From positions 558,001-622,000 of the forward strand of contig JASJOG010000018.1 in the NCBI GenBank assembly GCA_030142905.1: a stretch of 64,000 nt of DNA. The letters are read 5' to 3'. Source of the stretch: Heliopora coerulea (lineage: Eukaryota; Cnidaria; Anthozoa; Scleralcyonacea; Helioporidae). This document shows, in pieces, positions 1 through 13,216 of this stretch (position 1 is its first letter; each line of letters opens with the position of its first letter). The translations under genes were made by a program, and so were the position numbers. Below the pieces are notes generated by a model. It saw only the letters and a list, made by a program, of their open reading frames with translations, ran no database searches and was not told the DNA's origin.

Positions 1-1
1 C

Positions 2-148
2 TCAAGTCGTGATACCCTGCTGGTTTAACAAGTTTACATCCTGAGTTTCAAAGACTTTATCTCGATGAACTATGAAGGTGGCAGACTTGTCCGGGCCGAA
101 TTCGATTGGAATGTCATTATCGTATTCTCTCTCACTTATTTCTGACAT
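2..148 (-). pseudogene. LINE reverse-transcriptase scrap
   Basis: Reading leftwards from an ATG at 146-148, a 48-codon frame ends in TGA at 2-4. It contains DIPIEFGPDKSAT, which resembles the 'DI.M.FG.DKCA' block that follows the catalytic core of many LINE reverse transcriptases, and then a basic stretch. No other part of a LINE is seen to its right, so this looks like a truncated relic cut by the window edge. An unknown host exon is the alternative. Confidence 0.45.
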
Positions 149-1168
149 ATTTTAATTGCCGATAAATAATTTAGAATGAGAGTTGTCTACAGAGGAGACA
201 AATATGAGTAGAGTATTGTGTGCAGCAAAAAACGTCCAATAGTGCGCATAAGTAAACCTTTATTGTGGGCAGTTATTTCTGGGTGACAGCATTTGAGCCA
301 GCAGCGTCGCAAGTGGTCTGGTGCGCGGGGACACACTAATGTTGGTGCTCTACCGAGATCCATCCTCGTGACGTCTAAGGCCGGCCTTTCTTCTGTAAAG
401 CAAAATTGTACATTGTACGCGAGTCTGGCCAGATAATTAGCATAAGAATCTAAAAAAATAAGAAAGTATAGAGTTAAAAGTAACATTCTCTACTCAAGTC
501 GCCTGACAAGTGTGTATAAAAACGAATGTCTGCAGATATCGTGTGGCGTGTTCGCAACATTTGGAATTTGCTGCCAATTTGTACCCAATCAAAACTGAGG
601 TCGTATTGAAATTGTGTGAATAATACTACTTATATCTCGGCTCTTTTTAGGGGTTTAATTACATCGTTGGCTTGCTATTGCTGGTTGTCAAAGACGAGGA
701 GAGTGCCTTTTGGCTGCTTGATGTATTAATTACAAAAAAGTTACCAGGTATAATTCTTTTTTGGTGTAAATTCCCCTTTCACTGAACGAGTAATTTCAGC
801 ACACGATGTGAATTGGGGTGCCTGCGTAAGGGTCGCCATGAACTGTCAATTTGACTTGTTGCATAGCGATATCGCTCCCAGAAATATGGCTGAAATGCGG
901 AACTAAACAAGTTACTATACTGATTAACCTGGTTGGCTTTTAGCCACTTTGAAAACCCGTCAATTCTAAAGTTATGAGAATGTTACGAGCGTGCATACAG
1001 TGATGTAAAGTGGTATGTATCTTTTTCATACGATCAGATTATTACGGTGCAAGAATGCAAGGACTGCGCGTGGAGCAAGGTGTTCTTGAAGACCTATTGT
1101 CGTAAGTCAGATCTCTGATATTTTGTTCCTGTTCGACGTAATTACTTGTATATAGTGTGTATGAATAT
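149..1168. other. Intergenic, nothing recognised
   Basis: Only short unconserved open frames on both strands. I see no domain, splice-supported exon or RNA gene here. Confidence 0.5.
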
Positions 1169-1641
1169 CGAGATATATATTTTGGAAATGTGGGAGCTAG
1201 GAGATATCTTGAATGATGGACGAACGTTCGTTAGGTTCTCTCCTCAGAAAAACGATTCCTAAGCCCCAGACGAAGATCGAAACCGCGACCTTCTGATGAC
1301 CGGTGAGATGCTCTAACCATTGAGCTACCAAGACTCAGATGGTGAGCTTAGGTGCAAGTTTGGCATATGTGCGACCTGAGCGGAAGCCTCTATATGTTAA
1401 TGTTATTAATGAGATATATATTTTGGAAATGTGGGAGCTTGTCTCATTAATAACATTATTAACATGTAGTGGCTTCCGCTTAGGTCGCACATATGTCGAA
1501 CTTGCACCTTAGCTCACCATCTGAGTCTTAGTAGCTCAATGGCTAGAGCATCTCACTGGTCATCAGAGAGTTGCGGGTTCAATCCCCGTCTGGGGCTCAG
1601 AAATCGTTTTCCTAATTATAAAGCTTGACGAACGTTCGTCT
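1169..1641. mobile_element. Foldback element with tRNA-like arms, copy 1
   Basis: Two arms of about 200 bp (1215-1412 and 1442-1641) are reverse complements of each other around a loop of about 29 bp. The right arm holds a tRNA-like module with an A-box-like TAGCTCAATGGCTAGAGC and a B-box-like GGGTTCAATCC, followed by CCCGTCTGGGGC. The left arm holds the same module in reverse. The loop sequence (1411-1440) repeats the left flank (1171-1198). It fits a tRNA-derived non-autonomous element. It is not a functional tRNA, because the anticodon stem does not form a standard seven-base loop. Confidence 0.7.
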
Positions 1642-4600
1642 GTCATTAATGTAAGAATATTATCTGTGGCCGCCGTTAAACAAATACATCGTATTTGTTT
1701 TTTATTATTCACGAGTTAAGAAGGTAGCCAGCCTAAAAACCAGTCCTAATTTTTGTGAACCATTCCACAAAATAACGTACGTTTAGATTTACAGTATAAC
1801 TCTGTGTGCCGGTTTTTTAAGACCAAAGAAACTCTTTTGCCTTTTCTTCCCTAATCGTCCTTGCAGAAAACTGCGAGATTGCGCTATAAACCTTTGCTTC
1901 AGATTCTTCTGAACCTAGGCCCGTTTCCAATGGGCTGTCATAAGTTACAGGACTTGGACCTGGAACCAATATAGTTGACCTTACAGGTGTACGTCAATTT
2001 ACAGCCAGTGTACTTCTCAGGTTTCTGTCGCCATGTGATTTTCCGAAACTAATTTATAAACGGGAAGAGTCTGCTGTTTCTCGTTAAGTTTGAAGAAATA
2101 CGAAAATTTTCATCGTTGAACAATGTGACAAAAATTGTAGAACAGGTTACCACGGGAACCTGCAAGAAAACGCCTAGGCAATGTGATGTTTATGTCTAAA
2201 TAAACCGGCAAGAATCATCAGAAGAATAATTCAACTGGCCAAAGAAATCAAGATTGTCGGTTCAGAACTGGAAACTGTTGGGATTCTCCTTAAGGAGGAT
2301 GAGCTGCCGATTGGTTTAAAACAAAAAAAAAACCGTTTCAAGCGCACGCTGAAGAGTGAAGCTTGGGTTAGTGATCAGAAATTTTGCTTGAAAAATCAGT
2401 TCGTTTTAAGACTCACTTTCGGCCGTTCACCACCCTTCACCACCCTTCACCACCCTTCACCGTTATTATGCAGGTCTGTACAAACGTTTTACGTCACTTA
2501 GTTAGATATTAATTTTAGTTTTCGCTAGTTCTGTATCGCAACTCATGGCGCGACGACCTTGAATACATTGTATGTGCCTTTGTTTATTAAATGATCGCTC
2601 TTGAAGTTCTTTTGTCCTTTTCTCTTTTTTCTCATTATCTCTCTTGACGGGCCCACAAAATTCCACCTTTTCGGGATTTTTCACACCTTTTCGTACTTTT
2701 CTTACAAAAACTCGTTTCAAACACTCCATTGACATCGTGATGCGTGTTCTAGACCTAGTTTTTCCTCCCACCGCACATATGCTGATTTGTATCAGCCGTC
2801 AGGGCAAACGATGAAAAATGTCGCAACCATAAGCAAAATGGCTTCTTCGTTAGCAGCAAAACCATCATTTTGGTAAAACATGGTAAAGAGCTCTTCACTA
2901 AACAGAGGGGAAAAGTTCTTTGGTGTCCATTTTATAATCAAAGGCATATACAATATATAAAAGTTCGCGGTACTTATAGTTAGGGGGTATCAGGTGTACA
3001 TATCACTAAAACTTGTATTTAACTGGTTGGCCTAAAACGTTTACCCTGCACTGTGTATGCCGGTCACGGACGAAGGCTGCCGTTCATTTGTTTTATACTT
3101 CCTCTGATTCATTTAGGCTGAAATAACAGCCCCCTCAGTGTTCGACACAAGTTTTTATTGGACCTTTAACCGCACTCCTAAAATGATCAATTAAACTATA
3201 CAGTATTTCCCAGTGAATTAGCCATTTTTAGCCATGTTGGTGATGGTATTTGTGAAGAAAATCTACAAAAAGAAAAAAATGGCTTCCAAAGTATAAGTCT
3301 ACACTGTCCTTGTGTGTTCATTTCCTCGACGGGTCAGGATTAGACTTGAAAGTTTCTTCAAATAAAAATAGATTATTTTGAACATATACTGTATAACGGC
3401 TTACGTTGTAGGTCGAAGCTTCCCGCTTTAGCACGGCATATGAAGCTTCTTGAGTGTGATGTAGCAATTCCTACTACGAAATGGTTCGTATGTCTTTATA
3501 CCGACGTCTTACCAACGGAGGTGAGTCTCTAAACTGTTAGAAATTACCCGCCCTCATACTCGTACGCAACGACGGCAACCAAGTTGAGGTAACGAGCGTG
3601 TCAAGGTATTTCTGTTTCAACCAGACTCCCATTTCTGGCACATAAACATCCAGTTTTGTTTGAAGATCTTTGTTACTATAATTAGTGCACCAATTTCCAA
3701 AGTAGGATATCAGAGTAGGTTGTGGGAATTAGAACCAGGGACTACAAGCACGCGTCCTCACTGCAGACGAACAGGAGACACCAACACACTATCCACGCGA
3801 TACAGCTGTTTTACTCTATACTTGCGATCATGTTCTGAAAGCACAATTTCCGCCTTTCTATTCGTTCAAGAATGCTGCGATAAATCTTCAAGACTCCTGG
3901 AAGTGGATCGGATACATCCGGATCAACAGTCGTATGCGGCAATCGTACCATTTAGATCATCCTTAAGTGGACACACGATAAACAAAAATAGACTTGAAAG
4001 TCATTGTCATCATGTTACCTTGAGTGTTTATGCAAAGGGATCGATATCCTCAAAATCTTCGGTGGGGTATATCCCCAGAAACGATCCAAGAGCGAAACTG
4101 CCAGGAAGTAAGGAGGTTGATACATCACAGTCTCAAAATATCATGGTACGATCCCTCTCATGCTGGAAATCCTGGCGTAAACCCTGGTTTCAGTTTAATT
4201 GCATCTGACCTGGCACAGAGAATACTTTTAGGCATTGGGTCCCTCAAAAGAGGATGTTAAGGGTGCCAAACTGAATTATAAAAGACTGAGTAGTTCTCAT
4301 ATGTTTATTCGTAATTTTTCATTGTACCAGTCCGAAAATATCGTACAACTAGTTCACGACTTGACGGACTTTACTTGGTTTTCATTCTCCAGACTGTTCT
4401 TCGAATATGGGATTGCCTGTTTTACGAGGGTTCTAAAGTTCTTTTACGAGTGGCACTCACTCTTTTGTCAATTAACGAAGAGAAGTTATTGGCCTGTACC
4501 GATTTTTCATCCTTATGTAATGGCTTCAAGGTATTAACACTTTTGTTATTATTTATTGCACAAATCGGAGGTGTTAAGGTTGTAGATGTTTAGCATCATA

Positions 4601-5237
4601 TACACGTATGATATTCACTATGTAAGCTTTCGACGGACAACTACGCTTTCAATATCGGTACTGTGAAGTAAGAGGTTTTTTGTGAATTTTCGGCAAGATT
4701 TATTTTAGATATTACAACTAACAGCTGTAACTGTTCAGTCAACATGTCTTAACGTTTACTTGTACGCAATGGAACCCCGCCTTAAAGCTACGTTGTTCAG
4801 ACGGCTTGGTGGTTTCTTTTTTCCGGGTACTTCTGTCAATTACTTGCTTCCATAACCAAAGCTAGTAGTCTTTTGGTGGCCGAATGGAACGGAGTTGCAT
4901 CATATCCCTTCACACAAATCTTCAATAACTAAATTCTAAGTAACTGGACTCTTTAGTATAAACTGAAATTTGACAAAACGCGACTAAAAACAGATTTTGA
5001 TTAAATAATGCCAATCCTCAATCGTACGCTCCCCCCTCCCGCAAAAAAAAAAATTAAAAAAAAATAGCAGCAGAGTCAGTAGCGTACTTTTGTTGCTTGT
5101 GATGAATTCTCATTCTTTTAAAGAGAGACAGGTGACAGATTAAAGTTTCTTAGTAATCTTTCAAATGTTAAGATACAAATCTTAACACTAGGGATTTAAA
5201 TTCTGCGTGTGGTAGCTTTGTGTTTTTGCATCACAAG
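1642..5237. other. Intergenic, low-complexity patches only
   Basis: Nothing gene-like was found. The overlapping frames at 3660-4593 show no recognisable motif or credible exon structure. A short A-rich tract lies at 5041-5068. Confidence 0.5.
2426..2461. repeat. 10-bp tandem repeat
   Basis: The unit CACCCTTCAC is repeated about three and a half times. Confidence 0.85.
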
Positions 5238-5526
5238 TGTCCATGATGGCGAACTCTAAACTCAGAAAGGTCCATGACGGGAATGGAATCCTTTATCTAC
5301 AGATCGCCAGTGAGATGTACTGACGATTGAGATATAAGGTCTCAGAGCGAAGGTTGCATTGCTCTACTAGCATTAGACGTTTCACTACAATATGCAACCT
5401 TTGCTCGACCTGTCGACCATCTTAGTAGGTGTAAATCAATCTTTGACACATCTTACCGTCAATCAGATGGTCACTGGCTCAATTCCTGTCAAGTGCTTGG
5501 AAAACTACTTTGAGTTTAAAGCTTAA
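5238..5526. mobile_element. Foldback element with tRNA-like arms, copy 2 (decayed)
   Basis: Imperfect inverted arms lie at about 5255-5360 and 5390-5520. The order of blocks matches the copy at 1169-1641: an 'ACTCAGAAA' end, a decayed B-box-like stretch, 'CAGTGAGATG', a decayed A-box-like stretch, then 'CTCAGA'. I read it as an older member of the same family. Confidence 0.5.
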
Positions 5527-8500
5527 GAAATATGCGGACTTGTGATTCAAAATGTGCCATCTGCACGATACTATTGTCATGTTCGATTCTTGGCCCCAGT
5601 GTATGCGATTATTCCTCATTCAAGAGCGGAATTCTTGCTCAGAATTTGTTCGTCAATCTTGCAATGCATACTAAAGACTCTGGTGAGTAGATTGTTTACA
5701 TCTTGTTGAACAGTCGTAGGTCAACAATCGTATTGAGCAGATCAGCCTTAATACTCGTGTGATTCTAAATTTCTTGCCAGTCATGATGCCTTCCGTATGT
5801 AGGTATGGAAAACCAAAAATTAAACGTTGTGCAAATTATTAAACTGCCATTCTCTGCAAGTGGTACAGTAGGAGCGTCCGAGAGTTCGTGGTCACCCGTC
5901 TGGCAAGTCCTGCTCTAAAACTATTTTCATAGTTTCTAGTTATTCATTTTTGATCGGTTTGATGTGCACATTCTTCAAAGTGGAAATGAAATGATTAAGT
6001 TTGTTTCATGTGAAGAAACTGTTAAGGTGAGAAAGAGTGGTTTTCAGCTCTCTCTTATCACACTTATCCTTGAGATATTTAGATTACTTTTATATGCAAG
6101 TGGTGTAATCTTTCATAACTCAAGGACACAGAGTTTTGACTTATTGATACATTTTCTCTGTCTTTAACATTATTAAAAGAAATAATTCAAAGCTTTGTAT
6201 GTAGACGCATCTCATCACAATAAACATGATTACGTCAAAACGTGTTGCCGTAATAGTGTATCAATTTCCAGTACCCTCACGATGGTAAAACAGAAAGTTT
6301 TACTTTTCTGCTGGTTCATGATCATTCTTTTAAATCAGGCTGGTCAAACATATTTTCATTCAAATTTGATATGCCAAATAAATGTAAATAAAAAGCACCT
6401 GGGTTTAGTGCGGCAGAAAACAGATAGTTCTTGTTTAAAAGGGCGTGAGAAGGATCTGAGAAGTGTCATTCATATGTAACCTTTATATACAAAGTTATGT
6501 GTGGTTTCATTAACTCCTTGTGGTTCAGATGAACTGGAAAAACGGCGAAGAAATTCTTTCCGAAGTTTGAGTCATACTTCAATGCATCGCATCAAACCAT
6601 GACATGGACGCGTGTGATAAGGCCATATTCCTATAGAAAGGCTGAGAAAGCTGGAGAAAATTACCGATGTTCCAGCAAGACCTGGACTAAATCCTAATGA
6701 TTAGATCTTCCTGAGAGCAAAAGTTATAAAAAAGGCTAAAAAGAAATCTTTGAAAATTTGTTTTTCTTAGTTTCGACACTAAGCTCGCACAGAAGATGGT
6801 GACATTTGCAAAAGATGAAAACGTTCTGAATATGTCATTAGACTTGGACTTAAACAGTTAAATGATTTCAATAATGAAGATGATTACTAAATAGGTTACG
6901 TTGCTGTGTTCATAACCTTACATCACAAATTTTTCATATTTGTATATCACATAAACCTCTAAATATAACTGAAACGGAGCGGCTTACTTATGAATTGTAC
7001 CCATTCTATGTCAGTATAAACTCTTTTAAATGAAATAGACTTCTCATTTCTTCTTGAACTCATTAAGGGGTAGGGCTCATCCTCTTGATAAGTACAATCG
7101 TGTGGCGTTAGCCAGAGTAAAATCATAAAGTGTGCCTTTGCCTCAAAATTTCGTGTCACTCTCAAGCATGCTAATTAGATGTCATTTTTCACCTCGATTG
7201 TCCTTTTTATCAGAAAAAAAAGGTATCTTTATCGAAATCCCTCGTTTATTTACACTTTGAAGTGTGCTTATTTTCAAACAGTACGTCTAGGATTTAGTTT
7301 TAGTCGCTTCACGTCGTCCTTTTATGAGCTGCTCGCTTTACGAATGTCCGAGTGATAATTTAAATAATGCAAAAGACTATTGCAGTTTAATGAAATCTCA
7401 CACCAAGAATATTAGTGTGAACACGAATTTACCCTGATTGTGACGTCCCCTCAGGATCTCACTTCAAATGCCAAGATGGCGGGGTACGACGACACCATAG
7501 TCTTGTGAATGCGATTTACGCATTAGCCACCAACGTTTCCGGTATGAAAATGTCGTTTCTATCAGCCGCCCGACGAAATTTTGAAGAAAAAGAAATGTCA
7601 GAGAGCATTGCCAAAAGTCAGTAGAGTTATTGATGTTCGTTTGATTTGAAACCATGACGTCTACTTGGAAAAATGGCATTTCATTTGTTGAAATAAAGCA
7701 CAGCGAATTAATGAAAAGCCATACTTCTTCTTTTTGACGATTATCCAAAATATTAAAAAAAGAATGTTCTTATATGGGAGATTATTTCATTGTTCTTGCA
7801 AAGATCAAAGGTTCCTGAACCATCCTGACAGGCGTTTATATTGATCGACGTGATTAATTCTTGATATTTCAATTGTTAGGATGTTACCAAGAGCGCAGAA
7901 ACTATTGACTGTCATCATTTTATGCAGGTTAGTGTGTATTTCAATTTGGATATTCGACTGTGGTCGTGCCGAAGCTTAAACATATACTGAGAGGCAGCTA
8001 GGTTGTGGTTAAAAAAAAAATTAAAAAAAAACCCCCACTTTTAAACAAATTTTTAAGAGTAACACTTACAACCCTTTTACGTGTATTTTTGTTTTTCCGT
8101 AATTCTCGAACAAATCAAAGACATTAAATCTTGTTCGAAACAAATGAAAAAAAGTCACCGTAAAATCACCGTTAGGTAGACAATAGTTTTCACAATCAAT
8201 TTCAAGTTGTGTAAACAGGCATACCAAAAATCGCTAGTGGAAACGGGCTTTAGTAACGATACACGCTTCTAGTTTTACAGTAAACAGCCATTCTACGCCA
8301 AAAAACTTCTTAAATTCAAACTTTCGGCTATCTGGCTGTCAGATTCTTAACCTGGCGGTAAATATTTGAGCCTTTACGGGTTGTTTTATTCGAAGTAAAG
8401 TCAAATCAAATTTGTTGAATAAGGTAAGAGACGGGCTGCACGATCGAACGTTGTGCAACATTGGTTTGAATTTGTTGGCACAACAATGTAAGTTGGATGA

Positions 8501-9230
8501 AAGTTTGTACTCGGTCAAACATTTCCCCATTAAATAGTGAGTTGCAACAAATATTTGAACATGTTGATGATCTTCCAACATTACTAGTCAGCAGTGTTGC
8601 CCAATGCATGCAGCACTCTTGGAACCTCTGGCCCTGGCTTGAGGTGACTCGTCACAGCACTTCTAAGTTAAATCCTAGCTTTGAAAAATTGAAACAAGAG
8701 ACGACCACAGGATAGAGCTTATTATCATTTTTGCTGCTCATGCCAAAAAATGTACTATCATTAACAACAACCTTGAACTTATTAACACGAAAATACATTC
8801 ATTTTATTGAATCGGCATTCATTTACGTTTTTGTTACGTTCATTTTAAAACTTTTTGCAAAGATACGTAACATTCATGAGTATAAATAAATTTGCTCGAA
8901 AGGGCATTAAAAACTCGCCAACAGATGATAATTAAAACTTGTTCTACTCTTCACTTGGAAGAATAAAATTTCAATTATGCAAGATATTCGTACAGTCCGC
9001 CGCAGGGTGGATTTGAAGTTACACGGAATCCCAAGATGCATATTTCAAACTGCTCATGAACTTCTGTTAATAGCACTTCGCTATCACAAATCAGCTTTTA
9101 GGTCTTTGTACAGTTACCAAAGACTCGTGCTCAGATCATAAGAGTCTACGACACACTTCAATGTATTATGTTCGACCACTGAATCCTACGTTTAACCCGA
9201 ATGTGCTTTTCTGTTGCTTTTCCGATGAAA
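5527..9230. other. Intergenic, nothing recognised
   Basis: AT-rich. The short frames at 5964-6479, 6959-7748 and 8339-8715 have no known motif and no convincing coding bias. Confidence 0.5.
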
Positions 9231-10222
9231 TTAAGGTGGCTGAACACAAATTCAGGTCGTAGTCAGCGGCATTTAGCGACAAAACGCGATTAAGCGCGTT
9301 TGAACCAGTATCGCCAGAGGGACGCGCGTTTTAAACATGCAAAAAAAACATGGCAACGAAATTTATTTTTCTTGTTCTTGCCGGAATGTAAAAGGCGGTC
9401 GAAATCTTTTTCTTATTGTATAAATATCAACATTTCCTAGCGATAAAAAGATCTGGTTTACTGTATAAGAAACTGAAAAAAGAGAGAAAATGTTTGATCA
9501 CTGTGTGATAATTTTGACTCCAGTTGTGACGATGGCTCGATAAAGTTTCAACAAACAAAGGTCGTAAATATTTTTTTCGTCTACTCTTTGCCACTGTTCT
9601 GTTTACCTTGCTGATTGCATCAAGTGTCTTGTGGGGAGAAGATCAGTGTGTATGTTCTGCTCCAACAAAACACTCACAGACATAACTTAGTAGGCTAGAT
9701 TCGCGCGGGATCAAATCTCAACAGCATGCCCTCCCATGCGGTGCATTGCCGAGCATGTGCAGTTGGGTGAAAAACTGGCGATCGATCGCATTGCTGCCTG
9801 CAACAGAAAAATGATTATTTTTTTTTTTTAAATCTAGTCATTAAAGTTTGCTGAAATTTGGCTGAATTTTTGTGAACCTCGCAATTCATTTGGCTTAAAG
9901 CTTAAAAACTCGAATCAAGCAGAGGAATTCGGCAGAATTTTCTGTTGTAGGGTAACTCAATATCTTCTTAAAAAAGTATAAAGAATTCTCTTCCGTAAAG
10001 TAATCAAATTGGTATCACGAGATAACATTTGTTTCGTGCAAGGTTTGTACAACTTAAGAACAGTTAATGACTGGATTTTTGCAAACTGGAGAAAACCGAA
10101 TTTTTCACGTTTATTTTCCATCTCTGCCAACTTCGGTGACATTGGTAATAACATTTTGGAGTTATGGCCCAAGTGAAGTATAAGGTGCGAAAAACTGGGA
10201 AAATTGTGTTCAGCCACCTTAA
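9231..10222. mobile_element. TTAA-flanked terminal-inverted-repeat element
   Basis: The left end TTAAGGTGGCTGAACACAA (9231-9249) and the right end (10204-10222) are perfect reverse complements over 19 bp, each including a TTAA that could be the target duplication. No transposase is visible inside; the 86-codon minus frame at 9957-10217 merely runs through the right end. It is likely a non-autonomous cut-and-paste element of about 990 bp. TTAA targeting recalls piggyBac, but the GGTGG tips are not typical of that family. Confidence 0.65.
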
Positions 10223-11530
10223 CTATAATTATATTTATCTGAGTTAAATTGAACAGGCCTTATTTTCAGTACAAAAATTTTCAATGGACGTGACAAAAGC
10301 GTAAATGAGTGTCGATTCAACAAAATAAATGTATTTTCGCATTATTGCGTTCGAGGTCGGCGTTAATGACAGCATATTTTCTGGTAACGAACGGCAAAAG
10401 GTACCATCGATGACAGTTGGTTTCAAGTGACAATAGAAGTTTGGAATTGTGCTGAAAAGTAAAACATTCTGAAGTAGATACATCCACGTAAAAATCTCAG
10501 ACTCATTAAGAATTCATGAGAAAAATTCAAAGGAAATCAGAACTGAGACGTAGTTTGGCTATCTGATCTTAAACACGATTTTCTATTAAATACGGATTCA
10601 TTTGAGATGTAATATCATACACTAGAAAGTCGTGTTTGATCGGATGACATTTTAACACTGAACTCAAGGACCAGTCAATATTCATTAGCAGTTTCTTTTC
10701 ACGTTTGTTACGTATCATATGTCATTCTTCATTGTTTTCGACATCCCTCTCCATACCGTCTCATCAGAATCGTCAAGAACTCTCTTCATTTTCCGACAAT
10801 TACAATGGCACCCCCGCATGAATGAGAACCACCATTAAGTAGTCAGTCGATATCAAGTAATGCGTTGTTGTGTGCCTTTACGTTACTTGGTCACTGGCTG
10901 GATAAGAGTCGCTTTCAATTAAAACTTGTTTGAAACTCTTCTTACGTACAAAACTTCCTTACATTTCAAAACACACAAGAAGCGGGAGGAGACAGGAAAG
11001 AGAGAGTTAACTTATAAGTTTTATTTTATCCATTAGGAATGTTTTACAAGACCTGGTTCATTACCGCTGAGAAAGATTGCGAGATTAAGAAATAAAAACC
11101 GCGAAAAGCTCAAGACTACTCCCAGATAGTGTTCTATTCACAGCAAAAGTTGGCATTTTAATGTAGTAAATTATTATCGTTGAGTAATTTTCGTTATTTA
11201 TTGATGAAATGTAAGAAGAGGAGTCATGAGAGTGCTTAAAAGATATCCAAGTGTTGATCATTGACAACAATCAAGAATCCGTATGACAGATTTAATTATA
11301 AAAATTGTTTTCAAATTTAAATAGCATAATTATTAATGCTGTGCAAATTATAAGTCATTAAATCAGAATGAAATTTGGAAAGATTGGAAGAGTTGATTTA
11401 TCGGTACAGATTGACACATTGCTGAAACGTCTGAAAACAATACTTTTTTTTTACTTGATTTTCTTGTTTATGCAGGTATTTTAAAACAGTATGTTAAGCA
11501 GACACTTTCTCACTCACTTACGTAATTACC
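10223..11530. other. Intergenic, nothing recognised
   Basis: No coding motif or structured repeat was seen; AT-rich throughout. Confidence 0.5.
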
Positions 11531-11531
11531 C

Positions 11532-12087
11532 ACCTACCTACCTACCTACCTACCTACCTACCTACCTACCTACCCACCTCCCTTCCTCCCTCCCTCCCTC
11601 CCTACAGCTACATCTCTATATCTCTGTATATCTATATATCTATGTAGATAGAGATATATATCTATATAGATAGAGATATAGATATATTTGTCTCTATTTA
11701 TCTCCATCCATCCATCCATCCATCCATCCATCCATCCATCCATCCATCCATCCATCCATCCATCCATCCATATACACATACACATATACATATACACATA
11801 TACATATACACATACACATATACATATACACATATACACATACACATATACACATACACATATACATATACACATATACATATACACATATACATATACA
11901 CATATACATATACACATATACATATACATATACACATATACACATACACATATACATATACACATATACATATACACATATACATATACACATATACATA
12001 TACACATATACATACATATACATATACATACATATACATATACATACATATACATATACATACATATACATATACATACATATACAT

Positions 12088-12181
<94 letters not shown>
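11532..12181. repeat. Compound microsatellite
   Basis: Simple repeats follow one another: (CCTA)n 11532-11573, (CCCT)n about 11579-11604, TAGATA-rich 11625-11690, (CATC)n 11704-11769, an ACATAT/ACACAT mixture 11770-12098, (TA)n 12099-12136 and (TG)n 12137-12180. The long frames on both strands here, with Tyr/Val/Cys/Met or His/Ile/Tyr/Thr repeats, are artefacts of the repeats. Confidence 0.95.
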
Positions 12182-12185
<4 letters not shown>

Positions 12186-12200
12186 TAACTAAGGAGTGTT

Positions 12201-12256
12201 CGTTCTTACTCGGGAGTTTCTCGCCCGTAGACGATCTTCAGACAACTGAAAGAAAA
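12201..12256 (-). ncRNA. Hammerhead-ribozyme-like motif at Penelope 3' end
   Basis: On the minus strand, CTGAAGA (12235-12241) is followed by a possible stem II (TCGTC-TACG-GGCGA), then GAAA (12217-12220), a minimal stem III (CTC-CC-GAG) and TA. This is the order of a type I hammerhead core, with CTGAAGA in place of CTGATGA. Flanking bases can form an imperfect stem I. Hammerhead motifs are known in Penelope-like elements. This copy has a core substitution and may be inactive. Confidence 0.45.
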
Positions 12257-12366
12257 TTCGAAGCAATTGTCGATTTATAAGGTTGCTTACGTAATGTCAG
12301 TGGAATGCAGTGTTGACGTCATTGTGGTGCGGCGGTGGGTTCCATGTTGGGCAGGAGGAGTCTGTT

Positions 12367-13216
12367 TCAATGGCGGCATTTCGAAAAGATTTCGGTTCTT
12401 TTGTCTAAGAGGTCATTAGGATCGGCTTTCGTGAAACACATTTTTTCTTCGAGGCACAAATTACATCGTTTGTCTCCATTCTTGTATAATCTTGCGCGCT
12501 TCAAAATTGACCATTTTTCTGAGTAATCTTGTTTTTTCATCTTCAGTTTCCTAATGTAGCTTGATAGAGCCGTCTCTTTTGAATATCTTATACCGCGGAA
12601 TGATTTTGTGTGAATGTTGTAGCGAGATTTAAAAGTGTTAGCGCTTATGCCAATGTATTTTTTTGTTGTCGTGTCATCACTGGTGCTAATTTCGGCCCAA
12701 TAAATTAAGTTCGTGGTGAGGCAGTATCGTTGTAGAGGGCAGCTAACCTTGGATCGGGAATTGCAACTGGTTTCTTTAGAGTTAGTATTGTAGTTATTTA
12801 GTTTCGAAAAGATGCGGCCGTTGTGCTTGTTAATAATGCTTCTCATGTTGTCCATGCAGCTGTAGCTAACTTTAATCGTGATTCTGTTAAATAATTTGCT
12901 CAACTTGTCAGAAACTGGGAAGTGTCAATCAATAAGATTGAGGGATTTTTTACCTACGTTTGTTTTTACGTTTTGACTAAAAGGCGGGTTGAGCCAGATG
13001 ATTTTTCTGGACCTTTTCCTTTTCTGGCTTTCGGATGGAGGAGGTGGAATATCGTCGGGGATGTATTTGATGTCGGATTGGAAACCACTGCGTTTTAGTG
13101 CGTCGTAGACATGCGCTGCCTGTTGAAAGGTGAATTGGTCTGAGGAGAGTTTTGAGATTCTTTGGCTAATGGACTTCGGTAGTTATTTGATGATGGATGG
13201 CGGGTGGTGAGAACGC
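12367..13216 (-). pseudogene. Penelope-like element, RT-EN linker and GIY-YIG endonuclease fragment
   Basis: In order on the minus strand: HPPSIIK (then a stop) and LPKSISQRISKLSSDQF, a basic stretch KRKRSRKIIWLNPPF, a second stop, LFNRITIKVSYSCMDNM, a cysteine-containing linker (CNSRSKVSCPLQRYC), then the GIY-YIG-type nuclease with YWAEI, KYIG, the SRY arginine, the NIH histidine and the glutamate of ETALS. CNLCLEEK and SKCRH close the protein. These blocks are characteristic of Penelope-like ORFs. The last 178 codons (12367-12903) are still open. The stop at 12925 lies where a TGA could have arisen from CGA. Confidence 0.85.

Noticed and set aside
3660..4593. Overlapping plus-strand frames including one of 182 codons
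   Set aside because: No recognisable motif, no supporting exon context, and three overlapping frames of similar quality.
11570..12188. Long frames on both strands (up to 175 codons) rich in Tyr/Val/Cys/Met or His/Ile/Tyr/Thr
   Set aside because: Translations of simple repeats.
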